From contig CAJFCV020000001.1 in the NCBI GenBank assembly GCA_904066235.2, forward strand, positions 3,782,001 to 3,846,000: a stretch of DNA of 64,000 nucleotides, in the 5' to 3' direction. Both the position numbers and the translations under genes were made by a program. The stretch is from Bursaphelenchus xylophilus. Lineage: Eukaryota > Nematoda > Chromadorea > Rhabditida > Aphelenchoididae. This document shows positions 32,338 to 44,139 of this stretch, in pieces (position 1 is the stretch's first letter; every line of letters begins with the position of its first letter). The notes below the pieces were generated by a model. It made no database searches and was not told where the DNA came from. It saw nothing but the letters and a program-made list of their open reading frames with translations.

Positions 32338-33387
32338 TTAGTCGGGAAATGTAAATTGCCGTAGAAGAAAATTATGACAAAAGCAGGAGCAATAATCATA
32401 GACAGTTTGACAGCGGTTACACATGCACGTCTCCAGACTTAAAGCGCACACTGTTCGGTGATTTTACAAGTTCCTCAGAATATAACCCCCAGCGTTTCAC
32501 CTGCAGCCCACCGGGTTTTTATCAATTCTATGACTGTGGATGTTTTCACTGAACTAGCGTCTCCACTTTCTCCTACAATATCCAAGACTTGTAGTTCCGA
32601 AGATGAATACAGATGCCACGAAAACTTGTTTAATAATTTCGTCATTCCTTCCATCCCACTTATTGTTCAGCCGTCTGAGGTGTTTATTAATACCGTTTTG
32701 GCTCGTAATTGTGGGGTCTTCAAACGGAAACTTTCTATTATCAGTACGCCAGGAGAGTCATGGGCACAGTGTCGCTGCTCCGATCGCGTCGCTGAAGTGA
32801 AAATGAGTTCGGCTTTTTCGCGACACAGTTAATTTTCTTGGCGGCAATACGTTCTTCGATGCGACAGAGTGTTCATTATTTTCCCGACAGACGGATGTTA
32901 GGCGGCCAAAAAGCCTTGTCATTTTTTGCCGGCGGGGTACGAAAAGAGCGCCCACTGCACGGCAACCCGAAATAGAAGAAATATGTTTCCCGCCCACTTT
33001 TAAGTTTCGTCCAAACGAAGTGTCAAAATTGACAAAAGAGATAAAATAAATAATTCAGAGAAAAGTATTTTTCGGCCGGAAAATCCCACGAAAAATTCTT
33101 TTCTGACCTTTCGTTTGATTTCAATCAATTATTTTCCCGACAGACTGACGCAGAATTCTAAAATCTTGTTATTTTGCCGCGAAATTGAGCTTTGAAAGTT
33201 ATTATAGTATTTTTTGTATTTCAATAACCTGGAAACGGGAAAATGGAGCTACATTTCTTCAATTCCACTGAGCGCATCACCTTTCCTCTAATGTTGTTTT
33301 GGTGGGGGTGGAATGTACAGACCACATTTGATTACTAATAGAATCAAGGTTGTTGCAATCGAAACTATATTGTAACAAATCACATTA
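32338..33387. other. Intergenic with truncated MITE
   Basis: Upstream side of the Sre-like gene. 32760-32896 is a CAGTCTGTCGGG-family copy that kept its right end (ATTATTTTCCCGACAGACGG) but not the left one. Another lone right end stands at 33127-33149. The remainder shows nothing recognisable. Confidence 0.5.
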
Positions 33388-34354
33388 TTAGGTTGTTCAA
33401 AATGAGATGTCGGATTTTTTAATTTATTCGTATTTTTTTATAGGATAGCTCAATTCAAAAATGGAAAAAGGTATATAGTAGTAAATTTTAAGAGGATTTT
33501 TTCTGTATATGTGCTATTCTTATAAAAGTTATCAAACGTTACCATAAGTTACCACGAAAGTACCTTAAACATGTTAGTATATTTTAAACCAATTTTTTTA
33601 CATATTGTTTTGCGGTTTTATCCATTTTTGAAAATATTTTGGTAAAATACGTTATATTCTATCAAAAAACAAAAAAACCCCCCATTTTTGGCAAAGCGTT
33701 AAAACGCTATCCCAAAAATTCAAATTTCAGCAAATTTTACAAATCGTGTCATATCTTTTTTTTAATAAGTCCAAAATAAAAAATTCTTTTTGCTTTTGAT
33801 TAGTAACAACATTTTTAAGATTTTTGTGACAAAAAACATCAAAATCAAAAAAATTTATTTTTTTGACATTTTTTGACCAAAAAATAAAATTCAAGATTTT
33901 GATGTCTTTTTTTCACGAAAGCCTTAAAAATGTTGTTACTAATCGAAAGCAAAAAGAATTTTTTATTTTGGACTTATTAAAAAAAAGATATGACACGATT
34001 TGTAAAATTTGCTGAAATTTGAATTTTTGGGATAGCGTTTTAACGCTTTGCCAAAAATGGGGGGTTTTTTTGTTTTTTGATAGAATATAACGTATTTTAT
34101 CAAAATATTTTCAAAAATGGATAAAACCGCAAAACAATATGTAAAAAAATTGGTTTAAAATATACTAACATGTTTAGGGTACTTTCGTGGTAACTTATGG
34201 TAACGTTTGATAACTTTTATAAGAATAGCACATATACAGAAAAAATCCTCTTAAAATTTACTACTATATACCTTTTTCCATTTTTGAATTGAGCTATCCT
34301 ATAAAAAAATACGAATAAATTAAAAAATCCGACATCTCATTTTGAACAACCTAA
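33388..34354. mobile_element. Near-perfect palindromic element, TTAGGTTGTTCAAAATGAG ends
   Basis: Ends TTAGGTTGTTCAAAATGAGA and complement, with TA at 33386-33387 and 34355-34356; 967 bp. The whole unit folds on itself around about 33870, with arms near 480 bp and only occasional mismatches, including the CCCCCCATTTTTGGCAAAGC block. The TTAGGTTG start is mariner-like. No coding content; essentially no loop. Confidence 0.88.
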
Positions 34355-34356
34355 TA

Positions 34357-35141
34357 GCAACAACTTGAGACCGTTTTTTTAATTTGATTTTTTCAAAAAC
34401 GAAGTGAATAAAGCAAGAATTACATATGTAGACATTGGTCTCGTCGTTCTCCTTATGGTACGACAGAACAAAGAAACTGAACGAAATAAGTCCATGCTGA
34501 ACGTACTCTTGCGCCCCAAAAGTTTCACCGATTTCGGGCTCCAAAATTTGGAATGAAAACGTCAAAGGTTGGTACGGGTGCCTCATGAACTTAGACGGGC
34601 CATACTTGGTGGCCAAAAAATGGGGTGTCTCAGCTTATAAATTTTATAGAAATTGGTGCATTATTGGAGGAGAAATACCTCAAAAGATGTTGGGAGTTTC
34701 TTTAAAACCATCATTTTACTGTTCCAGAACCATCATTTTACTGTTTATTGGATTCCGATTTTTTCTTCCTGGAGAGCGGTCGGTTTTTCCTGTCCACCCA
34801 TGCCGTTGCGGGCACAAAGGGCTTCGCCTGGGACAGTAGCTGTTCATCCTAATGGATTTCAAGTTCCTACTGGCAATGTCAGATCAATCCAAAACGAGGG
34901 AAAATTGGAGCAATTCAAGAAATCGTTAGAAACGGAAGTGATCAGCAAGAATTCGACATCCCCCTATACACGACCGTTTGGGCGCTTCAGGATGAGATGG
35001 ATCGACGGTGCTGGCAAGAATCATGGCCTCCGATGGAGCGATCTTGCCCTGGCCGGAGAATAGAAACCATTATGATTCACTCCATGATTTTTTACATGTG
35101 ATTAGTGTAAATAAATTGAAATTGAAATTTACTGTTTATTT
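34357..35141. other. Unassigned region 3' of the CD36-family gene
   Basis: A minus-strand open frame at 34616-34363 (containing LEPEIGETFGAQEYVQHGLI) and a plus-strand open frame at about 34770-35060 look more protein-like than background. I could not connect either with splice sites or recognise a family. They may be exons of undetected genes or decayed copies. Confidence 0.25.
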
Positions 35142-38100
35142 TCAATTCAAATTCCCGCCAGAAGGCTTTGAATTCAGCCTCCTGTACCTGTACAAACTGA
35201 AGAGAGTCAAAACCAAAAACGCAAGGAAAATTCCGATTGCTGAGTACGCAACAATGTCCGCAATGTGAGGAACGGTTATCAGGCCGAAGTACAGCTCATC
35301 CAGAACACTTTTTTTGATATGATTGTGGTTGTCCATCCAGAAAACGGGGAAAATGTTGTTGGGGAATTGCCTGACGGTCGGGAATTTGTTCATTTTTCCG
35401 AACGGAATCGAAACCTGGAACCGGATATTCATCCCCAATGGGGTTCCCGAGTTCTGAAAAGGGTAATCTAGGTTTTTTAAAAGCTAAATGTGCTTTTAAA
35501 AAATTTTAGGGTTAAAATGAGGAAAAAAGACGACTTACTGGCTCGTAATCAAAGGAGAAGACCGTAGCTTCTTCATTGAGGTTGCTGTATCCGATTACAG
35601 AGTTCCGAACAGCTTCTGGAGCCGTAGCAAAATGAGGGGCACTAAAAAGTAGTCGAAATGGAGTTGGCTCGGGTCTTCCTGAAAGATGACGTAATTTATG
35701 TAAATTTTTAAGTCTGTCGGGAAAGTAAAGTGGACTTCTCGCAGCAAAAAGTCCTCGTCTGGAGTTGGACGATTGGGGAGACCAAAAAGTATTGATTTTC
35801 TTCGATGCAGGTGTCGAAATTAAGATAATCGAGGGTGCTGATTTCGAAAATGACATTCTTTTTTATATTTTTTGTTACTTTTTTCCTTACTTAAGTAGTA
35901 CTGTAAAAGTAGTAATTTTTTTGAATTTTTTTCATAAATACTCGATTTAGGGGTTTTCGAGGGTGCTGATTTCGAAAATCATGTTAACTTTTACTCTAGT
36001 ACTAAATAGTACTATCTGATACTATATAATACGAGGTGTAAATTTGGCCTTTAGGTGTTAGTCCTGGTTATTAGTACTCCTATTTCACCTCGTACTACAT
36101 AGTATCAGGATGTACTAAATAGCACCAAGTCTTAAAACGTGTTTTTGAAAGAAATTGCTATTTTACAGTACTAATTAAGGAAAAAAAAGTAACAATCAAA
36201 AAAATAATGAATGCCATTTTCGAAATCAGCACCCTCGATTAGACTAATTTCATACTTGCATCGAAGAAAAGCAATACTTTTCGTTTTCCCCAATCGTTCC
36301 AGTTCCCCCAGTGGAATCCCCTAGTGGAAAGTCGGAGTACCTGGATAGCAGTTCACCGGATACATCCCTGGAGGCATTAATTGTGTTCCGTTGAATGTAG
36401 CGCCTCCACAAGTGCTGTTACACCAAAATTCAGGCTTGTCGCAGTCCAACTCGCCTTCTGGTTGGGTATAATTATCACAGTTGGGCCAGTTGTCAAAGTA
36501 CTTGATATTTTCCGCGTTCGCATATCGAAATCCAGCATTCATGGGAAGTGTTGTATCGAATTCCTCAACCTTTGATTCAAATCGAAGGGTTGGAATGTTG
36601 TGGACAGAGGTTTTACGACGGTATCTTAGAGTAAAGGAGCTGGAAATATGAGGTTGAATAAGTGATGAGGAAAGAGTTGGTTTTCTTACCGGCACATATA
36701 GCTTTGAAAGAATGACACTTCGCTGTTTTCATTTAGTTGCGTCTCCGCGAATTGGCCACTATCTGAAGTTGGGGGTTTAGTAAAAATGTCTGTCAGGCAT
36801 AAGCCACATGTCAAAGATATGCCAGGCATAAAACACATATCAATTCCTGAAAGTTTTGGCTCGAGCTTTGCAGGCACACCCGAGATTTAGAACGATATTT
36901 GCCGCCGAGAGAGTACGAGAAAAGCGGAGAGCGCTCAGAGAAAAGTACTTTTTTGCCGTGTGGTTGCCAGTTTCATGCGGAAAAATGTGTTTTTGCGGGG
37001 TAATCACCTCAAGGTAGCAAAAAAGTTTAGCATCTTTACCAACTTTCGACCTGAAAATCTCGGTCGTTTCTGCTAACATAGTAAGTACCCCAAGTGCGAC
37101 GCTCAGATTTTCTTCAAAATTTGCACACACGTCGGTCATTAATTAAGTATCAATTCCTGAAAGTTTTAGCTCGCGCTTTGCAAGCGCCGCCGAGATATTG
37201 AACAATTTTTGCCGCGGAGAGAATACACTAAACGTGGAGAGCGGTCAGTGAGAAAAACACCTTTTGATCATAACTTTTATAGTTTCGTGCCGAAAAAATT
37301 GATTTTTTGTAAACATTACCCTTTATGGTAGAAATAGGCATGAAACTTTTTGTGCCGAAATTTGGAAAAAAGTCTTAAATTTTGGCCAACTTTTGATCTA
37401 AAAATCTCGGTTGTTTTTGCAAAGCGCGGACTAGGATTCTCGCATGTATTTTAGAAAAAAATATTCCAAATTTATGGCAAGTTTCATCAAAGTCTGAGCG
37501 TCGCACTTGGGGTACTTCCCCTGTAAGCGCGAGTTGAAAATCTGACACTTGGGACTCTTCTCACGTTTTTTAAAAGACCCTGTATCCCTTGGAACGTTTA
37601 TAAAATCTGAGCTTTGTCACTCAAGCAATATGCAATTTATTGTACCCAAATTTGGGGATATAAAAAAAACTCTCACCTGTCCCCCTCAGCGCTCTTGCAT
37701 CGTCATCTTCCCACCAGGCAGAGGGTAATTTGGTATCCCCATTCCACGTTATTATTTTTCCTTTTTTCTTCAGGTCATCTTTCCCCGTGTACACTTCATA
37801 TTCACTGTCTGCGGAGTTGTTGTAGCGGTTGAAGAACGCCATTCGATGCATGTTGGGGAAAGGGACGGGCACAATGCTGATATTGTTGTTCAAGATTTGT
37901 AGTTTGTTCACGAGTTTAGAGTTTGCGGCAGCTAAGAGTGCGTCATCGTATCCGTCAAATATGAGCTCACCGAACTTCACTCGGCTGAAAAAAATGAAAA
38001 TTTAAAGAATTGCGCTATGCTATACACAGTACAGGGTGTTTCAAGAAATATGACAGAAACTTTTTGCAAATATCTTGGTGCCCTTTGCAGCTATCCAAGA

Positions 38101-39935
38101 AGTTTAATTGATTTTAAAATTCGACTATGCGCAATTTTAGCTGCAAAAAGAATTTCGTCTTGCGTCGGCGGAGAGAGCACCCATCGGCGAAGGCTCGGCG
38201 GAGTGATCCGGAAGAAGTTAATTGCAACTTTGTAACGAGATGTAATTTTAAAAATAGACGTCAAATGTCTCCGCCGAAAAATGGTCTCTCCGCCCACGCA
38301 AGAAGAAATTCTTTTGCATATTCTAAGATCGCCCATCATCGAATTTTAAGATCAATTTAAACTTCTTGGATAGCTGCAAAGAGCACAAAGATTTTCGCAA
38401 AAAGTTTCTGTCATACAGGGTGGTTCAGCTAAGTTTGCGGATGTAAAATACTTATAACTTTTTATAGGATTGTTCAATTTTTATGAGCAATAGCTCATTT
38501 TATTCCTTAGTAGTTACCATTTTGTTTAAAAAAAAGACCATTAAAATTGAACAATCCTATAAAAAGTTATAAGCATTTTACATCCGCGAACTTAGCTGAA
38601 CCACCCTGTATTTCTTGAAACACCCTGTAGCATAATTCGCGTCAAAGTTGTCAATTCATGTTCTTCTTGGACGCCTCAGCTCCCTTGTGGCCCTAAAACA
38701 ACTTACACAAAAGGATACTCTCCCATGAAGATCATCACGTAAGCGATCAATCTTTGAATGTGCTCTGGCACTTTGTAACGGGGATCCGCCAACTCCCCGA
38801 GGGTTCCCTACAAAGTATTTATCATAATACAGACCGTAACAAAATGTCGCAGACTTCAAAGCGATGTAAAACATCCTTATGAAAAATCAGCAAGACCATG
38901 ACTTTAGGGCAATCCTATAGAAAGAAACTCTTGTCCAAAAAGCCGTTTTTGGACTCTGACACTCACCAGCGCCACCAAATTCGGAACATACACGATGCTG
39001 TCATATTTACAGGTCTCACAGCTCCTTGCCTCATCAAAGATGAACGTCCGATAATTAAAATATTTCACTCGGTTCCCGTCCGCGGAAAAAGTCAAATTGT
39101 CCTTTATATTCAAGTTTCTGAAAGTTGCGAAGATAACATTCTGTCGGGAAAATAATGTGGATTTATCGCGCCTTGCAATCGCCCATAATCGCCTGGCCGC
39201 AGCCGGAGGTTGACTGCGGCGAGGTATTTTACTGAGACAAGTCCACATTATCTGCGCAAAAAAACGGATTTTTTTGGCTAGCGGCGTTAGAAACTACCGA
39301 GATTTTTGGATTGAAAATGATTTTTTTTTGCCAATTTTTGCGTAAATGGCAACAAAAAAGATAATTTTTCCCCGCAAAAATGGCAAAGATCTGGCCTGTA
39401 TTTTTTCTCGTGCCGCCCTCCATGTTTTCCGTACTCTCTCGTCTTAAAAAATCGTTGAATATCTCGAATGTCCCTGCAAAGCGAGAGCTAAAATTTTCAG
39501 GAATTGTTACGTGGTTTATAGCCGAAATATGGGCAATTTTTTTTTAATTCTAAGCGCCGCAATTAGCGTACTGGGCGGTAACAAAAGCCTTACCTTACAA
39601 CAAATGGTCCTATTTGTTTTACAATTGGTTTCGCCCCAAAAAATTCGACCTGCTCTGGGTTTAAAATATTCATAAAATAGAAATCCTGATACGTGTCGAC
39701 CGGCGGTTTGGCCCACCAAAACGTCGTCCGAGTGAGTTGACCGTCGTCCTCTTGTTTCAGGACATTTCTCTGGAAAATCAAGGTCATTTTTAAGTCATGG
39801 TGATATCCTTACCTCATCAAAGACTTGCTTATAAATTGGATGAAATCCGAAGAGAGTGAAGAGACCCACAATCAAGGAGAAGGTTCCGAAAATGGCAAAG
39901 AAACTGATCGCGCCTATACTTGCCAGCCACGCCAT
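35142..39935 (-). CDS. CD36/SCARB-family scavenger receptor (SCAV-type)
   Basis: Nine minus-strand exons: 39935-39813, 39769-39594, 39117-38967, 38807-38707, 37984-37677, 36762-36690, 36639-36341, 35678-35539 and 35453-35142. Phases agree at every junction, giving 560 residues. There is an N-terminal membrane helix (SFFAIFGTFSLIVGLFTLF). CD36 landmarks follow: WWAKPPVDTYQDFYFMNILN, PEQVEFFGAKP with QIGPFVV, the luminal MYPVNCYPG, and PTPFRLLFSAPHF. A C-terminal helix (AYSAIGIFLAFLVLTLFSLY) leads to a short basic tail. The ectodomain has conserved-looking Cys (SCETC, YMCR, WCNSTC) and N-x-S/T sites. Family members bind lipoproteins, fatty acids or lysosomal lipids at the plasma or lysosomal membrane; substrate unknown here. 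AATAAA lies almost directly after the stop (35135-35140). Intron length is inflated by several transposons. Confidence 0.92.
35828..36239. mobile_element. TCGAGGGTGCTGATTTCG element in CD36 intron 7
   Basis: TCGAGGGTGCTGATTTCGAA at 35828 pairs with the complement ending near 36239. A second direct copy of the end occurs at about 35957, suggesting one unit inside another. The interior shares ACTATATAATACGAGGTG-type words and ACGTGTTTTTGAAAG with the repeat at 2378-2760. Confidence 0.65.
36838..37515. mobile_element. R1 fragment followed by full R1 copy in CD36 intron 5
   Basis: 36838-37078 is a partial R1 unit (TATCAATTCCTGAAAGTTTT through AAAATCTCGGTCGTTTCTG). A complete unit at about 37086-37515 with ends TACCCCAAGTGCGACGCTCA and its complement follows directly. 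The first is interrupted at the point where the second begins, so the second probably inserted into the first. Confidence 0.65.
38032..38627. mobile_element. CAGGGTGTTTCAAGAAATAT element, host of a nested element
   Basis: Ends CAGGGTGTTTCAAGAAATAT and complement, with TA at 38030-38031 and 38628-38629. Its right arm is interrupted by 38416-38608; the interrupted word is TTTCTGTCATA|TTTCTTG. The interior is inverted around GGCGGAGAGAGCACCCATCG. It lies in CD36 intron 4. An arm of the same family is at 3556-3760. Confidence 0.85.
38416..38608. mobile_element. CAGGGTGGTTCAGCTAAG element nested at a TA
   Basis: A 193-bp inverted-terminal-repeat unit with ends CAGGGTGGTTCAGCTAAGTT and complement, TA duplicated at 38414-38415 and 38609-38610. 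It sits inside the right terminal repeat of the surrounding element. The arms also contain AACTTTTTATAGGATTGTTC and its complement. Confidence 0.88.
39138..39251. mobile_element. CAGTCTGTCGGG-family MITE, subtype 2, in CD36 intron 2
   Basis: TGTCGGGAAAATAATGTGG on the left; the right end has drifted to GACAAGTCCACATTATCTG. Subtype 2 has GTGGATTTRTCGC next to the ends, as at 20570, 35711 and 45906. It lies 20 bp from the acceptor of exon 3. Confidence 0.6.
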
Positions 39936-40358
39936 ATTGTCAGCGGTAGGGGGAGACCCAGTTTGGTGCTGAAACAAACATTTTTTATTCAGTGGGATAT
40001 CTCTCAGCAACGCAACGGGTTGAATGCGTCGTCTGGCCCGGGAAAGCGTCGTTCGAATGAGTTCAGGACTGAGCAATATTAAGAGAAAATATAGGGCTGA
40101 ACCGTCCAGTAATATGTCGCTGAAAAACGTACATAGGTCTCGAGAGAGCTCCTTGAAGTGTGATGCCACTGGGGAAGAGTTCAAAGTGGGATGCTTAGAT
40201 TTTGTACATAAATTTAGCTTGAGGGAAAACGCAGATTTTTCAGCCGAAAGTTGTCAAGAAAACAAGGTTTCTCTGTGCCTTTTAACATGAAAATAATTTG
40301 ACTTCTACCGCAGAGTGAAAACCCTCTACGGAAAATCAGTTTTTTTCCTCCCGAAATA

Positions 40359-41572
40359 TTAGGTTGGACGGAAAGTTCGTACGATTTTTAACTGCTGCTA
40401 TTTTTTCTTGCGCTGATGGAAAGAGACAAACACAAATATGTATATGATGTTGGTAGGGGACAGGCATCCCTATCTGGCAATACTACCCTCAGCCATCTTA
40501 AGCATGTACGAACTGAGAACTGAATTTAGACATTTACCCATCTTCGGTCCATAATTACAAATCCTTGGCTGGTTTGTTTAACAAGGCCTACCAGGAAACT
40601 GCTTTGGCACTGCTAAAAAGACTTTTTCTGAAGCTCTTAATACGCGTAAAGTCGTCGGTGATTAAATCAAAACATAGCCATAAAACTTGACTTTTGCGGG
40701 ACCACCCCAAGTTTGAAAATAATTGCAACCGCCGCTTTGCCGGTGCATTCCTATGTGTCCAACTATGATATGCAGAAACTAAGGACAGTCCCTTACACCC
40801 AGCTACCCTTATTAGCCAGTTGTTTTACCGCGTGACATAACAGAACTAAATTAATTTTTTTTTTCAAAAAGTCGTTGGTGAACTGTTGAACCAACCCGTA
40901 CAATTGAAAAAAGAGCTCATAGCAGCTTTCTACTCCTCACTTTCTAGGGGGCAAAATAGAGCCTCTGTGTTGCTCTACTGCTTTGTGGAACAATGGGCTA
41001 CCATTGTTAACTGTCACAAAATTACACGCATTGCTCTACAGCTATAATTTTTGGCAATTTTGCCTCTTTACGGATAACCCGAGGCGTCTATGATCCGGCT
41101 TACTCATGTTGCACGTAGAGGGCTCTCCATGTGCCTTACTGAACCCTATTACAGGGACAGACCATAAGCCAAACGCGGAAAAATAAGAAAAATTTTTCAT
41201 CAGGGGACCTTGCTGAAGATTTGGTTGAAAGTGTTGCTATTATTTTATCCGACACACTTTTTTATGATTTTTAATTGTGTTTAACGTAGTCAGAAAGACC
41301 ACTGGACATTGCCTACAAAGTTTCAGAGCTTCATCAAAAGCGCTCAGATAACTAGAGCTTGCGTTCTGGACCCTACCCGAAATATCCGCAAAGCGGAAAC
41401 CTCTTATAATTAAGCTCGTTTTGGCGGAGCTAACGATTGGCACGTAGCACATAAATCTGGACACTGTACTCTTGTATATGCTAGGTATTTACAGTGGGCA
41501 CTCGGTCTTGGCGCGAAAAAAATTAAATTGAAAGATGGGTAAAAATTCGTACGGACTTTCCGTCCAACCTAA
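40359..41572. mobile_element. Degenerate mariner-like element
   Basis: Ends TTAGGTTGGACGGAAAGTTC and complement, TA at 40357-40358 and 41573-41574, 1214 bp. Size and termini match the mariner at 11059-12274, but I could not read a transposase in any frame. The body is either heavily mutated or from a different subfamily. Confidence 0.75.
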
Positions 41573-41632
41573 TAGAAAAATTTATGGTCAAAGAAGCATC
41601 TTTCTCTCTGACTCCTCTCCACATTCCACCTA

Positions 41633-43159
41633 CAGTGGCGGTCAAAAAAAACGGCCACCACAAGATGATGCGCTCTAACGCAGAAAAGAGTGGTCGTAGG
41701 AAGATAAATATGGTATCATTGTAAAGCTTATGGAATACTAAGACGTGTGACTATACGCTTGTGGTACTGTAGTGCTGGCCTAGCACGTACTGGGGCAATA
41801 TGTTCTTTTGGCCTGGTCAAAAAAAATGGCCACCATAATTATCTTGCTTTAAACGCGGTGTATGTTAGAAATTGCCGCCATATGGAACTGGACTAGGATA
41901 GCTATATCAATACACACCAATTCCAGTATTTTTTACTTTGTACATATGCCCTCAGGCATCAGTCAAGGTTGATGACCTTGTTCATGGTTAAGGCCCAGCC
42001 AAATTTTTTTTGGGTTTGTGCCGTTGTTTTGATTATCCGAAACAATGCTGTAGACGGTATTGATCGTATTCGTGTGTAAGACTGCCCACTTTTGCCAAAA
42101 TTGCGCCTCTTTTGATAAGAAAATTCAAAAAATGAAATATTTTGACCTAATTTTCTCCAAAAATCCGTTTTGGAGGCTGCTAAACAATGAATGTAGAACC
42201 TTAAACAGGTTTTATTTGTACAAGAACATCATGGACATTTGTTTTAACACGGGACCGATTAAAGGAAACGACCGCCCGAAACGACAGATACCGTTTTGTT
42301 ACAGTTTTCGACTTCAGGAAATAGTCATACACTTTGTCAAGGTCTGCAACTCTAATTTTCACTTTAGGGGGTCATATTTACCTTTAAATGATACAGTGGT
42401 ATCTCAACTACGCCACAAATGCGATACTATATTATAATTTCTATTCAAAGAGGTTTCGGAACAGGACAAAATTCATGATTACTTCATGAAGTCGAAAACT
42501 GTAACAAAACGGTATCTGTCGTTTCGGGCGGTCGTTTCCTTTAATCGGTCCCGTGTTAAAACAAATGTCCATGATGTTCTTGTACAAATAAAACCTGTTT
42601 AAGGTTCTACATTCATTGTTTAGCAGCCTCCAAAACGGATTTTTGGAGAAAATTAGGTCAAAATATTTCATTTTTTGAATTTTCTTATCAAAAGAGGCAC
42701 AATTTTGGCAAAAGTGGGCAGTCTTACACACGAATACGATCAATACCGTCTACAGTATTGTTTCGGATAATCAAAACAACGGCACAAACCCAAAAAAAAT
42801 TTGGCTGGGCCTTAACCATGAACAAGGTCATCAACCTTGACTGATGCCTAAGGGCATATGTACAAAGTAAAAAATACTGGAATTGGTGTGTATTGATATA
42901 GCTATCCTAGTCCAGTTCCATATGGCGGCAATTTCTAACATACACCGCGTTTAAAGCAAGATAATTATGGGTGGCCATTTTTTTTGACCAGGCCAAAAGA
43001 ACATATTGCTAGGCCAGCACTACAGTACCACAAGCGTATAGTCACACGTCTTAGTATTCCATAAGCTTTACAATGATACCATATTTATCTTCCTACGACC
43101 ACTCTTTTCTGCGTTAGAGCGCATCATCTTGTGGTGGCCGTTTTTTTTGACCGCCACTG
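41633..43159. mobile_element. 1.5-kb foldback element, CAGTGGCGGTCAAAAAAAAC ends
   Basis: Ends CAGTGGCGGTCAAAAAAAAC and complement, TA at 41631-41632 and 43160-43161. The arms are about 690 bp and nearly identical, with a 150-200 bp centre around 42400. The end sequence is of the Tc1-type CAGTGxxGGxCAAAAA form. Identical ORFs appear on both strands of the arms, as a palindrome requires, and show no transposase motif. Non-autonomous. Confidence 0.88.
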
Positions 43160-43383
43160 TACTCTCTCGGCGGAAAAGATTATTGAATATCGCGGTTACC
43201 GCTGCATAACGTAAAGTAAAACTTTCAGCAATTGATATTGGCCTATTCTCAACGTGTGTGCAAAGTTAAAAGAAAATCGGGACGTTACGCTTTGAGCACT
43301 TCCCTTCTGGGCCCTAAATTAGGAGCCACAAAAAGTTCAATATTAATCTCTGGTGACTTTCGTCTGTATAAAAGTGTAAATTA

Positions 43384-43735
43384 TCAGTCTGTCGGGAAAA
43401 TAACGGCGGGTCGTCGTAGCGAAATGTTTCACCTCGTCGAAAAAAGGGTGCAGTCGCGCACCAAATTTCCAGCTTTGGCAGCTGTCGCAAAGCGATAATG
43501 GGCGATTCCAGGACGCGACTAATCAACTTTATTTTTCCGACAGACTGATAATATCATACTAGTCGCGCCATAGAGTCCCGACACTTGCATTGTGCGCTTT
43601 TTTCTTTTTTTTCGGACCCGCCGCGGCGATTCCTCGTTTTTGCACTAGCGACACGCACTTTCGCCCGAGCTCCCTCAAATTTTTGTGGATGACATCTGCG
43701 AAAGATGTCTCGCGATTTTAATGCGCGACTGGTAA
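43384..43735. repeat. Subtype-2 MITE plus adjoining TAGTCGCGC element
   Basis: 43384-43548 is a complete CAGTCTGTCGGG-family subtype-2 copy (TCAGTCTGTCGGGAAAATAA ... CCGACAGACTGA). 43559-43735 begins ACTAGTCGCGCCATAGAGTC and ends ATGCGCGACTGGTA, a loose inverted pair. 43165-43310 upstream is an R1 fragment. 43736-44139 shows nothing. Confidence 0.6.
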
Positions 43736-44139
43736 AAACTGCTTGATAACTGAAGCCGTATAAAAACAATTAAAAATTTAAAAACGAAATTCTAAAAAGC
43801 ACATTTTTCTTCAGAAAGTTTCAGAGGTATCCACACTACTAAAGATCAGAAAGCAAAATTCGACAAAAGAAACAAGCGAGGAATTTAATTTACTGATATG
43901 AGGGCAAGGCCAATTAAAATCAATCGATTATGAAGGTTTTGCTGCTGAAACCAAACTAAGGAACCGTTTGATAAAGCTCCCAGCCAACAATGTTGTTCAG
44001 GTTTTGCGATTTTATTGTTTTTTAATCAAATTTCGAAGGGTTTCAAAATTTTTCAATTTAATTTCTGTTATCAGAAGCGAGGACAGCGCCAGGGAATAGC
44101 AGTAGGCGAGTCCCGCGATTTTGATTAAGGAAAACAATA

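Noticed and set aside
34653..35063. 136-residue plus-strand ORF 3' of the CD36-family gene
   Set aside because: No family recognised, no supported splice partner, and it faces the CD36-family gene from the opposite strand; left as an unassigned region.
42060..42743. Identical 90-residue ORFs on both strands
   Set aside because: They are required by the palindrome 41633-43159 and do not match any transposase motif.
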